Assembly (NCBI RefSeq): GCF_027942865.1
Contig: NC_134508.1
Coordinates: 38,375,466 to 38,439,465 of the forward strand
Source: Odontesthes bonariensis
Lineage: Eukaryota > Chordata > Actinopteri > Atheriniformes > Atherinopsidae
Direction: 5' to 3'
DNA: 64,000 nt
Part shown: piece by piece, positions 34,053-44,500 of the stretch
Layout: each line of letters starts with the position of its first letter
Numbering within the stretch: the first letter of the stretch is position 1
The notes under the pieces: model-generated
The model's input: only the letters and a program-made list of their open reading frames with translations
Databases searched by the model: none
What the model was told of the DNA's origin: nothing
Translations under genes and position numbers: made by a program

Positions 34053-35893
34053 AGTAGCTTGTGCATCTTTAAAGGAGTAGCTTTATCCTTTTCCTGAATG
34101 TGAAGGACTGATGGATGCTTCTGATCACACACGATACAAACCAAATGACTCCTGCAATGTTTGGTTGTGTGACCAACTCTCAAGCAACCAAAACAAATTC
34201 CATTTTCCTTTATGAAATTTATCTTGTCCCGATGCATCTTCAACTTGAACTGTGAGCATTTATCCAGAGAGTGACTGTTAAGTTTACAGAATAAACAGCA
34301 TTTAAGATGGCTTTGATCAGAGGAGGACTTGATGTTACTGTCCATGTAGATTTTGTCACCTTCCTTCACTGTAGCGACACTGGTGGCAAAAGTGCTTCCA
34401 CTTCTTCTTTGCTTTGTGTAACTGACAATTGAGGCTTTGCTCCGGCTGACAAGTGGCAGATCTTGAATATTACCAAATAGCGGGTGAGAGACTATTTTGG
34501 CTTGTTTTTCCACAAATGTCACAAGGTCAGTGAATATTACTCTGCATCCATTTTGCTCCTGCAGATCACATGCAACACTCCTCCACTTCTCACGTAGCTT
34601 GTAAGGAAGCTTCATCATAATAAGTTTGAGATTGGAGGGCATGTCCAAATCCTTCATGTAGATTATCTGCTGTGTCAAATTGGAGCAACCTCGAAGAAAC
34701 AGGGAAAACGATTGCAATGCTGGTACATCCTCTGCTTTAATGGGGGGCCAGTTGAGAATTTTTTCAATGTAGGCTGAAGAAATTTTATGCTCATTTCCAA
34801 AATGCTCCATAAGTAGGAATTTGGCTCTCTGATAACCCACGCTTTGGGGTAGATGCTGACAGCTCCTGACAAGATCTCTTGGCTGCCCCCTGGTGTACTG
34901 TTCCAAAAATGACAAACAATCACTGAAATTGTTAGTTTTTCCTTCTACACAGTTTTCAAAGGATCTCATAAAAGACTGGAACTGAAGAGGGTCACCATCG
35001 AAAACAGGAATATTTCTCACTGGCAAAGCAGATGCCAAATTTTGCTGAACCAACAATGCAGTGATGTCATTCTGCTTTTGCACAATGTCCATAATATTGT
35101 TGCGTGAGTTCCTGTTGCTGGCTCGATTCAGAGCATTAGGAACCATTTGTGTTGTTTGAGTTTGACTTATTATTGGGCCAGTGTCAGTTTGTGTTGTTGC
35201 TGCTCGTCCAGGCCTGACATTCACATGGGTATTAGTTGTCATTGATGGTCTGACGGTGACAGCTTGAAACTCAATGTGAGCTTTACTCTGAACGTTATTT
35301 GCCGCATCCTTTTGTGGAACGAAATCAACTGTGTGGAGATTCAGCCGGTGCGTTCCCTGAGCATCAGTCCAGTTCCTGTCGAAATATGAGTTCATTGCGT
35401 CCGATCCTTTTGAGCCACATTTTGAATTGATTTCTAACACATTCAGTTTTGCATTAGCGGCAGCAAGTTCCGTTTCCAGAGCGAACAGTTCTTTTTCCTT
35501 TCTGAGTTTTTCCGCTTTTGCTTCCAATGCATGTTTCCTTTCTAATGCAGCCATGCGCTCTATAAGTGCTGCTTTATCAGCTTCTGTCTTTATTCTTGCA
35601 GATGATGTAGATGATGCTTTGGATAACTTAGAATGTGCTCTGGAACGTTTCTCCTCTTGACTTGAAACGTTTGAAACACTGTCTTCGGGATTAATCTCGT
35701 CAGAAGCCACACTTAAGTCATCAGGAGGTTGTTCATCATCATTTGATTGAGCATATGGATGGCCAGCATCAGACAACAAACATTTGACCTTTTTAATGAA
35801 ATCAGAAAACACAGACCGGTTTGCATGAAAATACGTATTTTGCCGTTCAACTTCATCCTCTGGCAAATTAAGATTCAAAATGGCTTCATGCAT
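34049..35893 (-). pseudogene. BEL/Pao gag polyprotein, main part
   Basis: The 614-residue frame has a charged coiled-coil segment (RMAALERKHALEAKAEKLRK). It is followed by the DUF1759-type gag core, with VFDGDPLQFQSFMRSFENCV and RDLVRSCQHLP. The C-terminus has two Cys-rich knuckles; CFGCLRVGHTTKHC fits C-x2-C-x4-H-x4-C. It overlaps the start of the protease frame by a few bases. The true gag start lies upstream at 36832, because a MITE splits the frame. Confidence 0.85.
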
Positions 35894-35918
35894 ATCATTG
35901 GCTTCTTCAAAGCACTTA

Positions 35919-36607
35919 CCGTAAATTCCGGACTATAGAGCGCACCTGAATATAAGCCGCACCCTCTCATTTTAAAAAGAAAATCCATTTTGTACTTGAA
36001 TAGGCCGCACCGGATTATAAGCCGCGGGTGTCCACATAGTAATATGAGATATTTACACAGAAAGATGTTACACGTGAGGATTTTTAAACTTTTAAATAAA
36101 TGCATATGGTAACAGAAACAAATACCTACATACTGCAAATGCTTTTTTTTTCCGAACAGTATCTGTAACACGGCTGGTTTTAACTTACATACCTATCGGT
36201 AACGCACAAATACGTGGTGTAAATGCTTTTTTTTTCGAACAGGGCCTGTAACACAGTAACACAGCTGGTAAAAAAAAAAAAAGACAGTAACCTACCAGGA
36301 AAAGTCATTGATCGCCTTCAATTTAAAAGCTGCATCATACGCATTTCTTTGTTTGTTTTCCATGTTGAGAGTGAGTACAAATAACCGATTTACAGTAATT
36401 TAGTAGTGTAAGAGTGTTTGATTTATCGTACAATTTCATTGGACCACTGTGAACTATTCCTTAATTGTATTGGTCTAATGCTACGGTGCAAAATATTTTT
36501 GGCGGCATGAAAACAAAAAAAAAAAGCATATATTTGCCGCGCCGTATTATAAGCCGCGGTGCTCAAAGCCTGGGAAAAAGTAGCGGCTTATAGTCTGGAA
36601 TTTACGG
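35919..36607. mobile_element. MITE with CCGTAAATTCC ends inserted in BEL gag
   Basis: The ends ccgtaaattccggactata and, complemented from the right, ccgtaaattccagactataa are inverted repeats flanked by TA. Several 'ataagccgc' repeats lie near both ends. It separates two parts of one gag protein. Confidence 0.7.
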
Positions 36608-36619
36608 TAATACATTTGC

Positions 36620-36832
36620 TCAGCTGAGCTTGGAGTTCACATTGTCATTGGATTCCATCAAATCGCGTATTTTATCCATACACTTCTTTACTTGTTTGCA
36701 CTTCGTAGACCTTTTTTCTCGACATGTCTTTACATAGAATTCCAGACCCTTTAAGGTAAACTTGACGCTCCGTTTTGAGAGCACGGACACAGCGTCATTT
36801 GCTTTAGATGAAGCCTCAGACATGTTTTCCAC
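36620..36832 (-). pseudogene. BEL gag, N-terminal part
   Basis: The frame begins MENMSEASSKANDAVSVLS and runs towards the MITE at 35919-36607. It continues beyond that insertion as the main gag frame. Length and position fit the start of a BEL gag. Confidence 0.6.
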
Positions 36833-37275
36833 ACCAAATAGTTTTCAGTCTTCTTTAATTTCCACACTCTTTGTTGAACTATTCATAACACACAGGGATA
36901 TCGTTTGTGACACACGGCTCCGCATCAAAGAACTTTATGAATGAGAGTAGGCATGGTTTACCGTGACATAGTAGTAGTATGGCTCAGCACACGCGCGTCA
37001 TCCGAACTTCCAAAGATCCCAATAAACATCCAGTGAGAAGAAACGATGATTCAAACACTCCAATAGTTAAGCCGTTTTCCAATACAGCCTGCTTGTAATT
37101 CGTTGCTCACCGATGCTGTTGAGTGGTTTCGTGCGATGTCCGTCGGCCAGTGACTCTCCAAAACTGACGCGTTTTCCAATCCAGCAATCCTCTTTCATTT
37201 ACCATCAATCCAATATCCAAGCTTCCAGAGATTCCATCCGCCTAATATTCACTTTAGGGTAGGTTTTTTACTTTC

Positions 37276-37740
37276 TGTAGTGGCTATTCGTCCTCTTGTG
37301 TAGATAATCAAAACAAAAAACATGTCAAAACCATAATAAACTAAATCAAATCAAACGGCCACTGAGACACCTTGGGAGTGAATTTACGCAGGTAATTGAG
37401 TCCATTGTCCAGGCAAAAAACCACGTTTCTTTCGGTTTATTTCTCCAAAAACAAGCAAACAAACGACAATGGCCTTTGCCGCCTCTCTTGCCCTGGTAAA
37501 ACCTATTTGCCCTCCCAGGTGCCTGCTCACCTGTGACTGCCTGCTCATCTAAATAAACTCTCCCAGTGCCCCAGCTAACCACTTGCTTTCAAAATAAAAG
37601 CACAATTAAATACCCAAATTAACTCAAACAATACTAAATATGTTGAACAACCAAAAAAGGTTTATTCCCCAAACTAAACCCCCAAAAGATAACTAACTAA
37701 TAAGTGAGGCAAATGTACAAAATAACAAATAGCTCCTACA
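37276..37740 (-). repeat. BEL element LTR (5' LTR on the minus strand)
   Basis: The 465-bp copy would contain the promoter for the minus-strand element. The 5-bp duplication GTCCC follows at 37741. ORFs seen in both LTRs are chance frames. Confidence 0.9.
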
Positions 37741-37755
37741 GTCCCCTTTAAAGGG

Positions 37756-38535
37756 GTGTCACACGGGGGGGAGGAACACAAATTGTTTCTGTACGCAGAT
37801 GACATTTTATTACTTACCAAAGACCCTATAGTGTCCATCCCTAATGTTTTATCAACAATTGAATCATTTTCAAAATTATCAGGCTATAAAATAAATTGGC
37901 AAAAATCTGAAGGTATGCCAATATCAAGAGGATGCAATCAATCAGTAATCTTTACATTCCAGTTTAAGGTTATCCCATCTGGAATGAAATATCTAGGGAT
38001 TCGATTATGCTCAGATCTAGAAAATATAATCTCTATTAATACAGCTCCTTTAATTCATAAAATTAAGACGAATCTGGACAAGTGGAAACTGATAAACCTT
38101 ACTTTGTGGGGGAAAATTAATATTATAAAGATGGTGGTCATTCCACAATTTAATTACATCTCTATGATGATACCAATAACCATCTCTGACGAGATCCTCA
38201 AACAATATAATCGTATGATTACAGACTTCTTATGGAACGGGAAAAAGCCCAGAATTGCTTTGAAGAAACTCTTTGCCTCAAGAGATATTGGGGGACTGGC
38301 TCTTCCAAATATGGAATTATATAGCATAGCGTTTGAAATGAACAAGCTAACGAATCACTGGATAGAGTATGGGTCAAGCCCTAGTTGGGTTAAGATTGAG
38401 AAGGAACTTGCAGCTCCATTTAATATTGTGGAATTAGTATCACAGAAGAAAAAAGACAGACAGCCAGAAGAAGAAAACCTGATCTTACAACACTCTCGGT
38501 GGGCATGGGCAAGGGCACATTTAAGCTCTTGGTGA
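37756..38535 (+). pseudogene. L1-type ORF2 reverse transcriptase, C-terminal part
   Basis: LFLYADDILLLTKDP is the catalytic YADD block. GYKINWQKSEGMPIS, KYLGIRLCSD, WGKINIIKMVVIPQFNYI and FLWNGKKPRIALKKL follow, all standard L1-type thumb-region motifs. It is open for 259 codons and then stops at a TGA; the rest of the protein continues in other frames. Confidence 0.8.
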
Positions 38536-38953
38536 TCTCACAGTATAAGCAGGGCTATTCTTCTTAATGGAATAACCCTTCAATATGTATAGGGAAAAAG
38601 ACATGTTTTTGGCATACGTGGCTGGCAAAAGGGATACGTGTTGTCAATGACCTATACAGGGACCGGTCCCTTAGATCATTTCAGGACCTTAAAGAACAAT
38701 GTAATTTAACAGATAAAGGGGATTTCTGGAAGTATTTACAATTGAGGAGTAGTGTGAGTTCTACTTTTGGATTAGAATGGGCGGAGGAAGGAGAAAATAA
38801 GGTTCAAGAATTTCTCAATTGTCGTCATACTTTGCACTCCGCCTACCTGTTTTATAGGAAAATGTCAAATATTCAAACAAGAATGTGTGAAAGCTAAAAC
38901 TAATAAGGCAGAAGGACCAAGGTGGTAAGATTAGTGAAGATGTATGGCAGGAT

Positions 38954-39481
38954 TTGATCGCAAATGTAGGCTGGGCTACAAGGGAGGCAAGGAGTAAGTT
39001 CATCCACTATAAGATCGTACACAGATATTATTTCACACCACTGAAATTGTTTAGAATGGGATTAACTCAGGATAATAAATGCTGGAAATGTCATAAGGAC
39101 CTGGGCACAGTCCTTCATGCTATATGGGACTGTCCTATGGTACTGCCCTTCTGGAAGGTGGTGCTAAAAAACCTTGAGGGATGGCTGAAACGACCTTTAC
39201 CAGAATCCCCACAACTGTGCCTGTTAATGGATAAGGCTCTGATGCCACCAGGCCTTACTAAAGCGGAGCTCCGATTGACAGTAACTGGTTTTATAGTTGC
39301 GGCTCGACTCATACTTCGCAATTGGAAGAGCCCACATAAACCAGAGCTTGTGGAGTGGTTTAAACTCATGACAGAGACTGCTGCCTTTGAAAAGATGATT
39401 GCCAGGGTTAATAATGTTTTATGTAAAATGAGTCGGGTGTGGGAAGTCTTTGTGACTCACATAAGGGGTATAACGCCATAG
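38954..39481 (+). pseudogene. L1-type ORF2 C-terminal region with Cys-His motif
   Basis: It contains CWKCHKDLGTVLHAIWDCP, a C-x2-C-x8-H-x4-C-like motif at the end of L1-type ORF2. It is the downstream part of the same LINE copy as the frame at 37756-38535. Confidence 0.75.
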
Positions 39482-39784
39482 AGGGGTGCAGGGCATGGTG
39501 GGGAGGATAAGTATGTTATACAGTACATGTGATTGTATTCATGTATGCTTTGAATATGTATGAAATTTGAGGGGTGCCAGGGACGGGGGCTGCCTTTAAG
39601 TTGTAAGATGGGTTTTATTTTTATTTTATTTTATTTTTTGTTTATCAATGTTACATTCTATCTTTATTCTGTTTATCCTTTTTGCTTTCTTAAACAGACT
39701 GTTAATTTAATTCAATTTGTTTGTTACATCTGTGACGTCTGTGAAGATATTATGTTAAAATAAATAAAAATTTGAATGACAAAA

Positions 39785-40205
39785 AAAACATTGTAATTAC
39801 AGTTTAAAATGAAGTTAAAGCCACCAAAGCGCAAGAAAACCTGATAAGGTATAAGGTTCCAGATAGAAGTTGGATTCTTAAGAAAGTGTATAGCCCAATT
39901 AATTTTGAATGTGTTATTTAGGGTAGAGAAATCCAAAAAGTTAAGTCCACCTGATTCATAATTATTCATAATAACAGTTTTTCTAATATAGTGTGTACGA
40001 TTTTTCCATACAAAATTAAGAAGTATACGGTCAATATCTTTACTAATTTTGTTGTCTAAATTTAAGGGGAGAGCAGCCTATGTCAGTCGGGATAATCCTT
40101 CAGCATTAGTAATTAATATTCTACCTTTTAGAGATAAGTCCCTCTGCAGCCACTGGTTCAGTTTTTTTTTTTGGTTTTCTGTACAATTGGTGTGAAATTA
40201 GAGGA
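39785..40205 (-). pseudogene. Second L1-type ORF2 fragment, opposite strand
   Basis: On the minus strand it reads LNQWLQRDLSLKGRILITNA, then a stop in the next segment, then RILLNFVWKNRTHYIRKTVI and GGLNFLDFSTLNNTFKINW. It overlaps the same domain as the plus-strand LINE but is a different lineage copy in reverse. At least one stop is present. Confidence 0.75.
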
Positions 40206-40214
40206 GCATCTTAA

Positions 40215-41157
40215 AGGAGAACTGCGGTATTTTCAGCCTCTTTTCTGAGTCGTCTGCAATGTTTTAGAACCCCCTCACCGCTTTTTTGATGTTTACTGCT
40301 GTCTCCGCCTAATTTTGATTCTTCTCAACCTGCTTCAGAATGGCAAGTCATGCGCATGTCTAGAAAGGTCCGTAAAAGCACAATAAACGTCCGTTTTCAA
40401 AATAATCAACTCACCGGAGTGGTTACTGCTTTGCACTGGTAATCCATATCAAATTTCGTGGCGAAAAGTTGCTTCTGTCGTGTTTTATTTGACATTTTGT
40501 ACTGGATGTTCGTTGATATTACTCCGCCACCGCTAAGAAAAGAGTGCGAGCATGAACAAGCTGCCAAACATTCTAAAACATTGCAGACGACTCAGAAAAG
40601 AAAGAGGCTTAAAGCGATACTCTGGAATAGATTCAACCTGGGGTCATTTGAACCGTGATATCCAGCCAAGTAGCCCACCCGAAGTTTTTTCGATATTGGC
40701 TGAACATCAGCTGAGTTACTGAGTTATCCCGAATAGGAGTTTATTATTATCAACACAAGCCTGATAGCTTTTCTGCTGCTAAAGCTGCGTCGACGTCACT
40801 TCTGGGAGCTGGGAGCTTCAAAGTAAGATGAGGGTTGATCTACTACTGTAGACAACAAAGTATATGCTATATTCTACATGTTTTTTTTTTATTAATTTTT
40901 ATGTTGTAGAGTTGTGAAATTATTTTATCAATGGAGAAATTGGCATGTGATTTTAGTGTGGTAATTTTGGAGATACTGCCAGGATCCATTAACCCTTGTA
41001 TGAAGCTATTCGGGATAACTCAGTAACTCAGCTGATGTTCAGCCAATATCGAAAAAACTGCGGGTGGGCTACTTGGCTGGATATCACGGTTCAAATGACC
41101 CCAGGTTGAATCTACTCCGGAGTATCGCTTTAATGTTGAAAATACCGCAGTTCCCCT
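40215..41157. mobile_element. piggyBac-like MITE A (contains MITE B)
   Basis: The ends aggagaactgcggtatttt and, complemented from the right, aggggaactgcggtatttt are flanked by TTAA (40211-40214 and 41158-41161). An additional internal inverted repeat covers 'gagtcgtctgcaatgtttta'. MITE B (40613-41129) is nested in it. Confidence 0.75.
40613..41129. mobile_element. piggyBac-like MITE B with inverted repeats of over 100 bp
   Basis: The ends agcgatactctgg and, complemented, agcgatactccgg are flanked by TTAA (40609-40612 and 41130-41133). More than 100 bp at each end are reverse complements, including ccaggttgaat and gctgaacatcagctgagtta. A related copy lies at 25130-25610 inside the Nimb-type LINE. 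Confidence 0.75.
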
Positions 41158-41524
41158 TTAAGTTGTGGTCTTTAGAGATTAAAGTCCTAAGTAAGCAACA
41201 TCTTGTTTAACAGGGACCTGACAGTGGAGGTCTGCAGTTTTATTTTGAAATGTATGCCGTGCATTTCCTGGCCTGACAGCCAGAAACTGTGCAGCAGCTT
41301 CAGCAAGCAGCTTGCTGGATGCAGCATCCACGACCTCTTGGAGAACACTCGTTGCATGTTTTCCTATCTGTTTCTCTCGTTTGTGATCTGTTTTAATTGT
41401 ACAACCGTGTCCAAAATCTATCCATTGCAAACTTATTTTGGAGTATCTAAGATCTCTCAGACCAAAACAACTTGTTATAACGATACGTTTGTTAGTTTTG
41501 AAGTTTCATCGAGACCAGCTAACA

Positions 41525-44500
41525 ATGTTTGGACGGAGGAGCTGGGTGTTCTGGGTTGCTTCCGTCTTTCTCTTGAACAGGACTGGGACAACTTTTGCAC
41601 ATGAACAAGGTAAAAACGTGAATACACAAGCTCAGTCTGTAAATGACTTGACTATTAAACACTTAATTTAGTTGTAGCTGTTAGCTTAGTTAGTTGTTAG
41701 CTACAAATAAAGTAAGTAACGTAGCTAATGTTGGCTCATAACAATGCTAGCTCATAACAACTACAGCTAATACATCTGCCATAAGTCCCCACATTTCAAT
41801 CATGGTTTTGAGATAAAGTGGTTACAGTTGCTGCCGGATTTGCGGTGTCTGTGGCGTCTCTGCTCTCATCACTTTCAATCAGGTAAAAATCATAATCACT
41901 TTAAGTTAGCTGGCAAATCTTTAGTTCTACGCACAGCTATGGGGATGTAGTCTAATGTTTTATACACTAACTTGTGGGCTTGTGTTTCTTTGGTTAAGCC
42001 ACTTGTAGATCCACCCTAGCCACAATCTTTTTTTCATTATTTTTTTTTCATTGATCGTGTTTTGTGTAAAGCTGTCTTGTTCAAGACGGTACATCAATCA
42101 GTGATTAAAATGAGGAAGTACTGTACATCCAAGTACAAGTTTCATATGTGGGGCATATTTAAATGTAGAATTGGCTGCAGGTCAATTAAAAATGGACCAC
42201 AGGCTACAATATACTACCATGCTAATTTTGTATTAATGATTTGATGGATGCCGATTTATGAACAAATTTTCTTGAAGGAAAGATGAAAATTTCAAGATTT
42301 ATTTGCCAGTGTCATGGATTTCACAGATGTGAGAACCTGCCCCCCCTCCTTAATACAAGGGGAACAGTATCTGATGGTTCCACCGGGATGGGTTTCCCCT
42401 GCTATAACACAGAGTTCACGCCATCATCACCTTAGGTCAGTGTTTCTCAATTGCGGTCCTCGGGACCCACTGCCCTGCATGTTTTCGATGTTTCCCTCCT
42501 CCAGCACACCTGATTCAAATGAATGGCTCCTGATCAGGACACTGCATAGCTTCAAATGATCAACTAGTCATCAAGCTCTGCAGTGGCCTGATCAGGGGTG
42601 CTGGAGGAGGGAAACATCGAAAACATGCAGGGCAGTAGGTCCCGAGGACCGCAATTGAGAAACACTGCCTGACACTACCCCATCCTGACTGAAAGCGAGC
42701 GAGCAAAACTGACACGATACGACAGAAAAAATTTCACACACTGACCCTCTCACTAAAGATGTTGTCAAAAACTAAAGTAAAAAAACTCAGAACTCAAAAC
42801 AAAAAGATTCATGTAGGTGAATGATGAATAAACTGTAAACTAACCTGCTTTTAAACCAGAAGGTGAGGTGACATGTACTTGTTTTAATGCATATTTATAC
42901 CTGCTCATTAAAATACTGTGTCATATTTGTCTTTAAGGGCCTGGTGTGGTACAACTGGTTGCATCAGAAGGAAGTGATGTCATCTTACCGTGTTCTCTCA
43001 ACACCAAGGAGAGCATGGTGGAGAAGGTCTTTGACTGGAAGATGGACGGACACAAGGAGGTCTTCTTTTACGATGCTGGTAGTCATTACAACAATGGATT
43101 TTCAGGTCAAGATGAGCAGTTCAAAGGAAGAGTCGTTCATTTTCCAGAACAGCTGAAGTTTGGGAATGCCTCCATAATGATCAAAAACACAAAGAAGGGG
43201 GACGGAGGAGACTACAATTGTATTTTCCCTCGTCTTCCATCAGGAGAACAAAGATTCAGAATCCAACTTGATGTTGTTGGTGAGTACATTGTTTCTGAAG
43301 TCGTTTTGGATAGAGTCATCTTGGAAAAAAGCACTGAACACTGCTTCTCAAAGCCCTCATTGATCAGTGATCGTTAACAAGTAAAATACATTTGGGAACA
43401 ATTCCTTCAGTGGGAATCCGTCCAAGTTTGACTTGACATTGTGGAACTGATATAATTCCTGTTAAAATCAAAGTTAAATAAAGCAGTTTTAAGCAGAATA
43501 TTTTGACATGATGAAGGTTTTAGGTTATAATAACAGAGGGTGGGGGTTGCCACGCAGTCAGAAATCATTTTTATCTCCACCTGCCTCAGACATGTTGTCT
43601 CCTTCCAGACCACTTCTATAACAATAAGCTGTACTTTTTACAAGACTTATAGGAGTTCTTCCCTGCCTGAACCTAATGTATCCAAATATTGTTTCTTTGT
43701 ATATATTATATATTTTATATGGACCAGTGTTCATTTTAACAACTTCTCCACACCATAGCATTTCTAGCCTGTTCTAATTTGCAATGTCCAACTCCAAATG
43801 AGCCTTAAGTATTGATATCTACAGCATGATGGCATTAAATTTAGAATATCACACATGTACTGTGCAAAAACTTATTTTACTTTCTGCTTTCCAGACTCTA
43901 ATTCCAAAGACAGATCAGGAGAAATATCAGGTGAGTGTCACTGACTTCTACATCTCTGTGTGCAGAAACCTTTTTAGGTCTCAGACATTCCCAAAATGTT
44001 GACTTTAATTTATCCCACATTTTAATTAGGGTAATTAATCACCGCTGAAAATGTATGAATTAAAACAACACAGATGCAGCACAGACTTTATTTAGAAGCT
44101 GAAACATTTGACCTATTTACATTGATTATTCATCTATAGGATCTTTGGTGCTTTGTTATTTTAGCCAGATGATGTTCATCAGCCACTGACAGATCGCTTT
44201 ACTTTGAGGAGGAGATTGTGGCTAAAAGACTTAAAAAATGTGTCTTATCAAAACATCTGAATTATTGACTGAGTTGTAGCACACAGAGCAGAATGTAGAG
44301 CTCAGTGACATTATTATTCAAAAGTCTCCACTGGTTTGTCCTGATCTGTCCTTAAAGTGCCCGTGGCGTGCTTTTCCCACGTTGTCTGGCTTATTTGCAG
44401 CGTTAAAATAATGTTGGGAGAACTGCTTCAAATGTTTTCATTGGCATTCGATGTGTGAACAGATTTTAGTACAAACGCCGTGATTACACCGAGTGAAAAG

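Larger units (their letters stand above)
30513..37740 (-). mobile_element. BEL/Pao LTR retrotransposon with captured host gene segment
   Basis: The LTRs (30513-30981 and 37276-37740) begin TGTAG and end CTACA. They differ by about four substitutions and one 4-bp indel. GTCCC duplications flank the element (30508-30512 and 37741-37745). On the minus strand the order is gag, an A17-type aspartic protease, a USP-like segment, an RNase H-end region, then a C-terminal DUF5641-like piece in another frame. The reverse transcriptase and most of the integrase are missing. A Harbinger MITE (31233-31921) and a TA-flanked MITE (35919-36607) are nested in it. It is non-autonomous, and the nearly identical LTRs imply fairly recent movement. 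Confidence 0.9.
29618..37747. mobile_element. piggyBac-like element carrying a fringe fragment, split by a BEL retrotransposon
   Basis: The left end is aggagacatattttacc. The complement of the right end is aggggacatattatgc. TTAA flanks both (29614-29617 and 37748-37751). Removing the BEL insertion (30513-37740 plus one 5-bp duplication) leaves about 0.9 kb. That remainder holds a fringe exon fragment (29844-30185) and a 34-bp inverted repeat (29750-29783 with 29884-29917). No transposase is present, so it is non-autonomous. Confidence 0.65.
37752..39785 (+). mobile_element. 5'-truncated L1/Tx1-type LINE
   Basis: Only the C-terminal half of ORF2 and a short 3' tail are present. Coding starts at GVSHGGEEHKLFLYADDILL, inside the reverse transcriptase. 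Frames are broken between 38535 and 38954, where the frame shifts but the sequence continues. The 3' end is A-rich near 39775-39787. It abuts the TTAA border of the piggyBac-like element. Confidence 0.75.

Noticed and set aside
34675..34923. 82-codon minus frame inside BEL gag
   Set aside because: It is an overlapping frame of the gag region, which already has a motif-supported frame.
37346..37582. ORF in the LTR, similar to 30583-30789
   Set aside because: Both are chance frames in the two copies of the BEL LTR.
42946..43377. Longer reading of the IgV exon past 43279
   Set aside because: The gtgag donor at 43280 and phase-1 joining to the linker exon at 43895 give the complete gene. The extra residues are intron.
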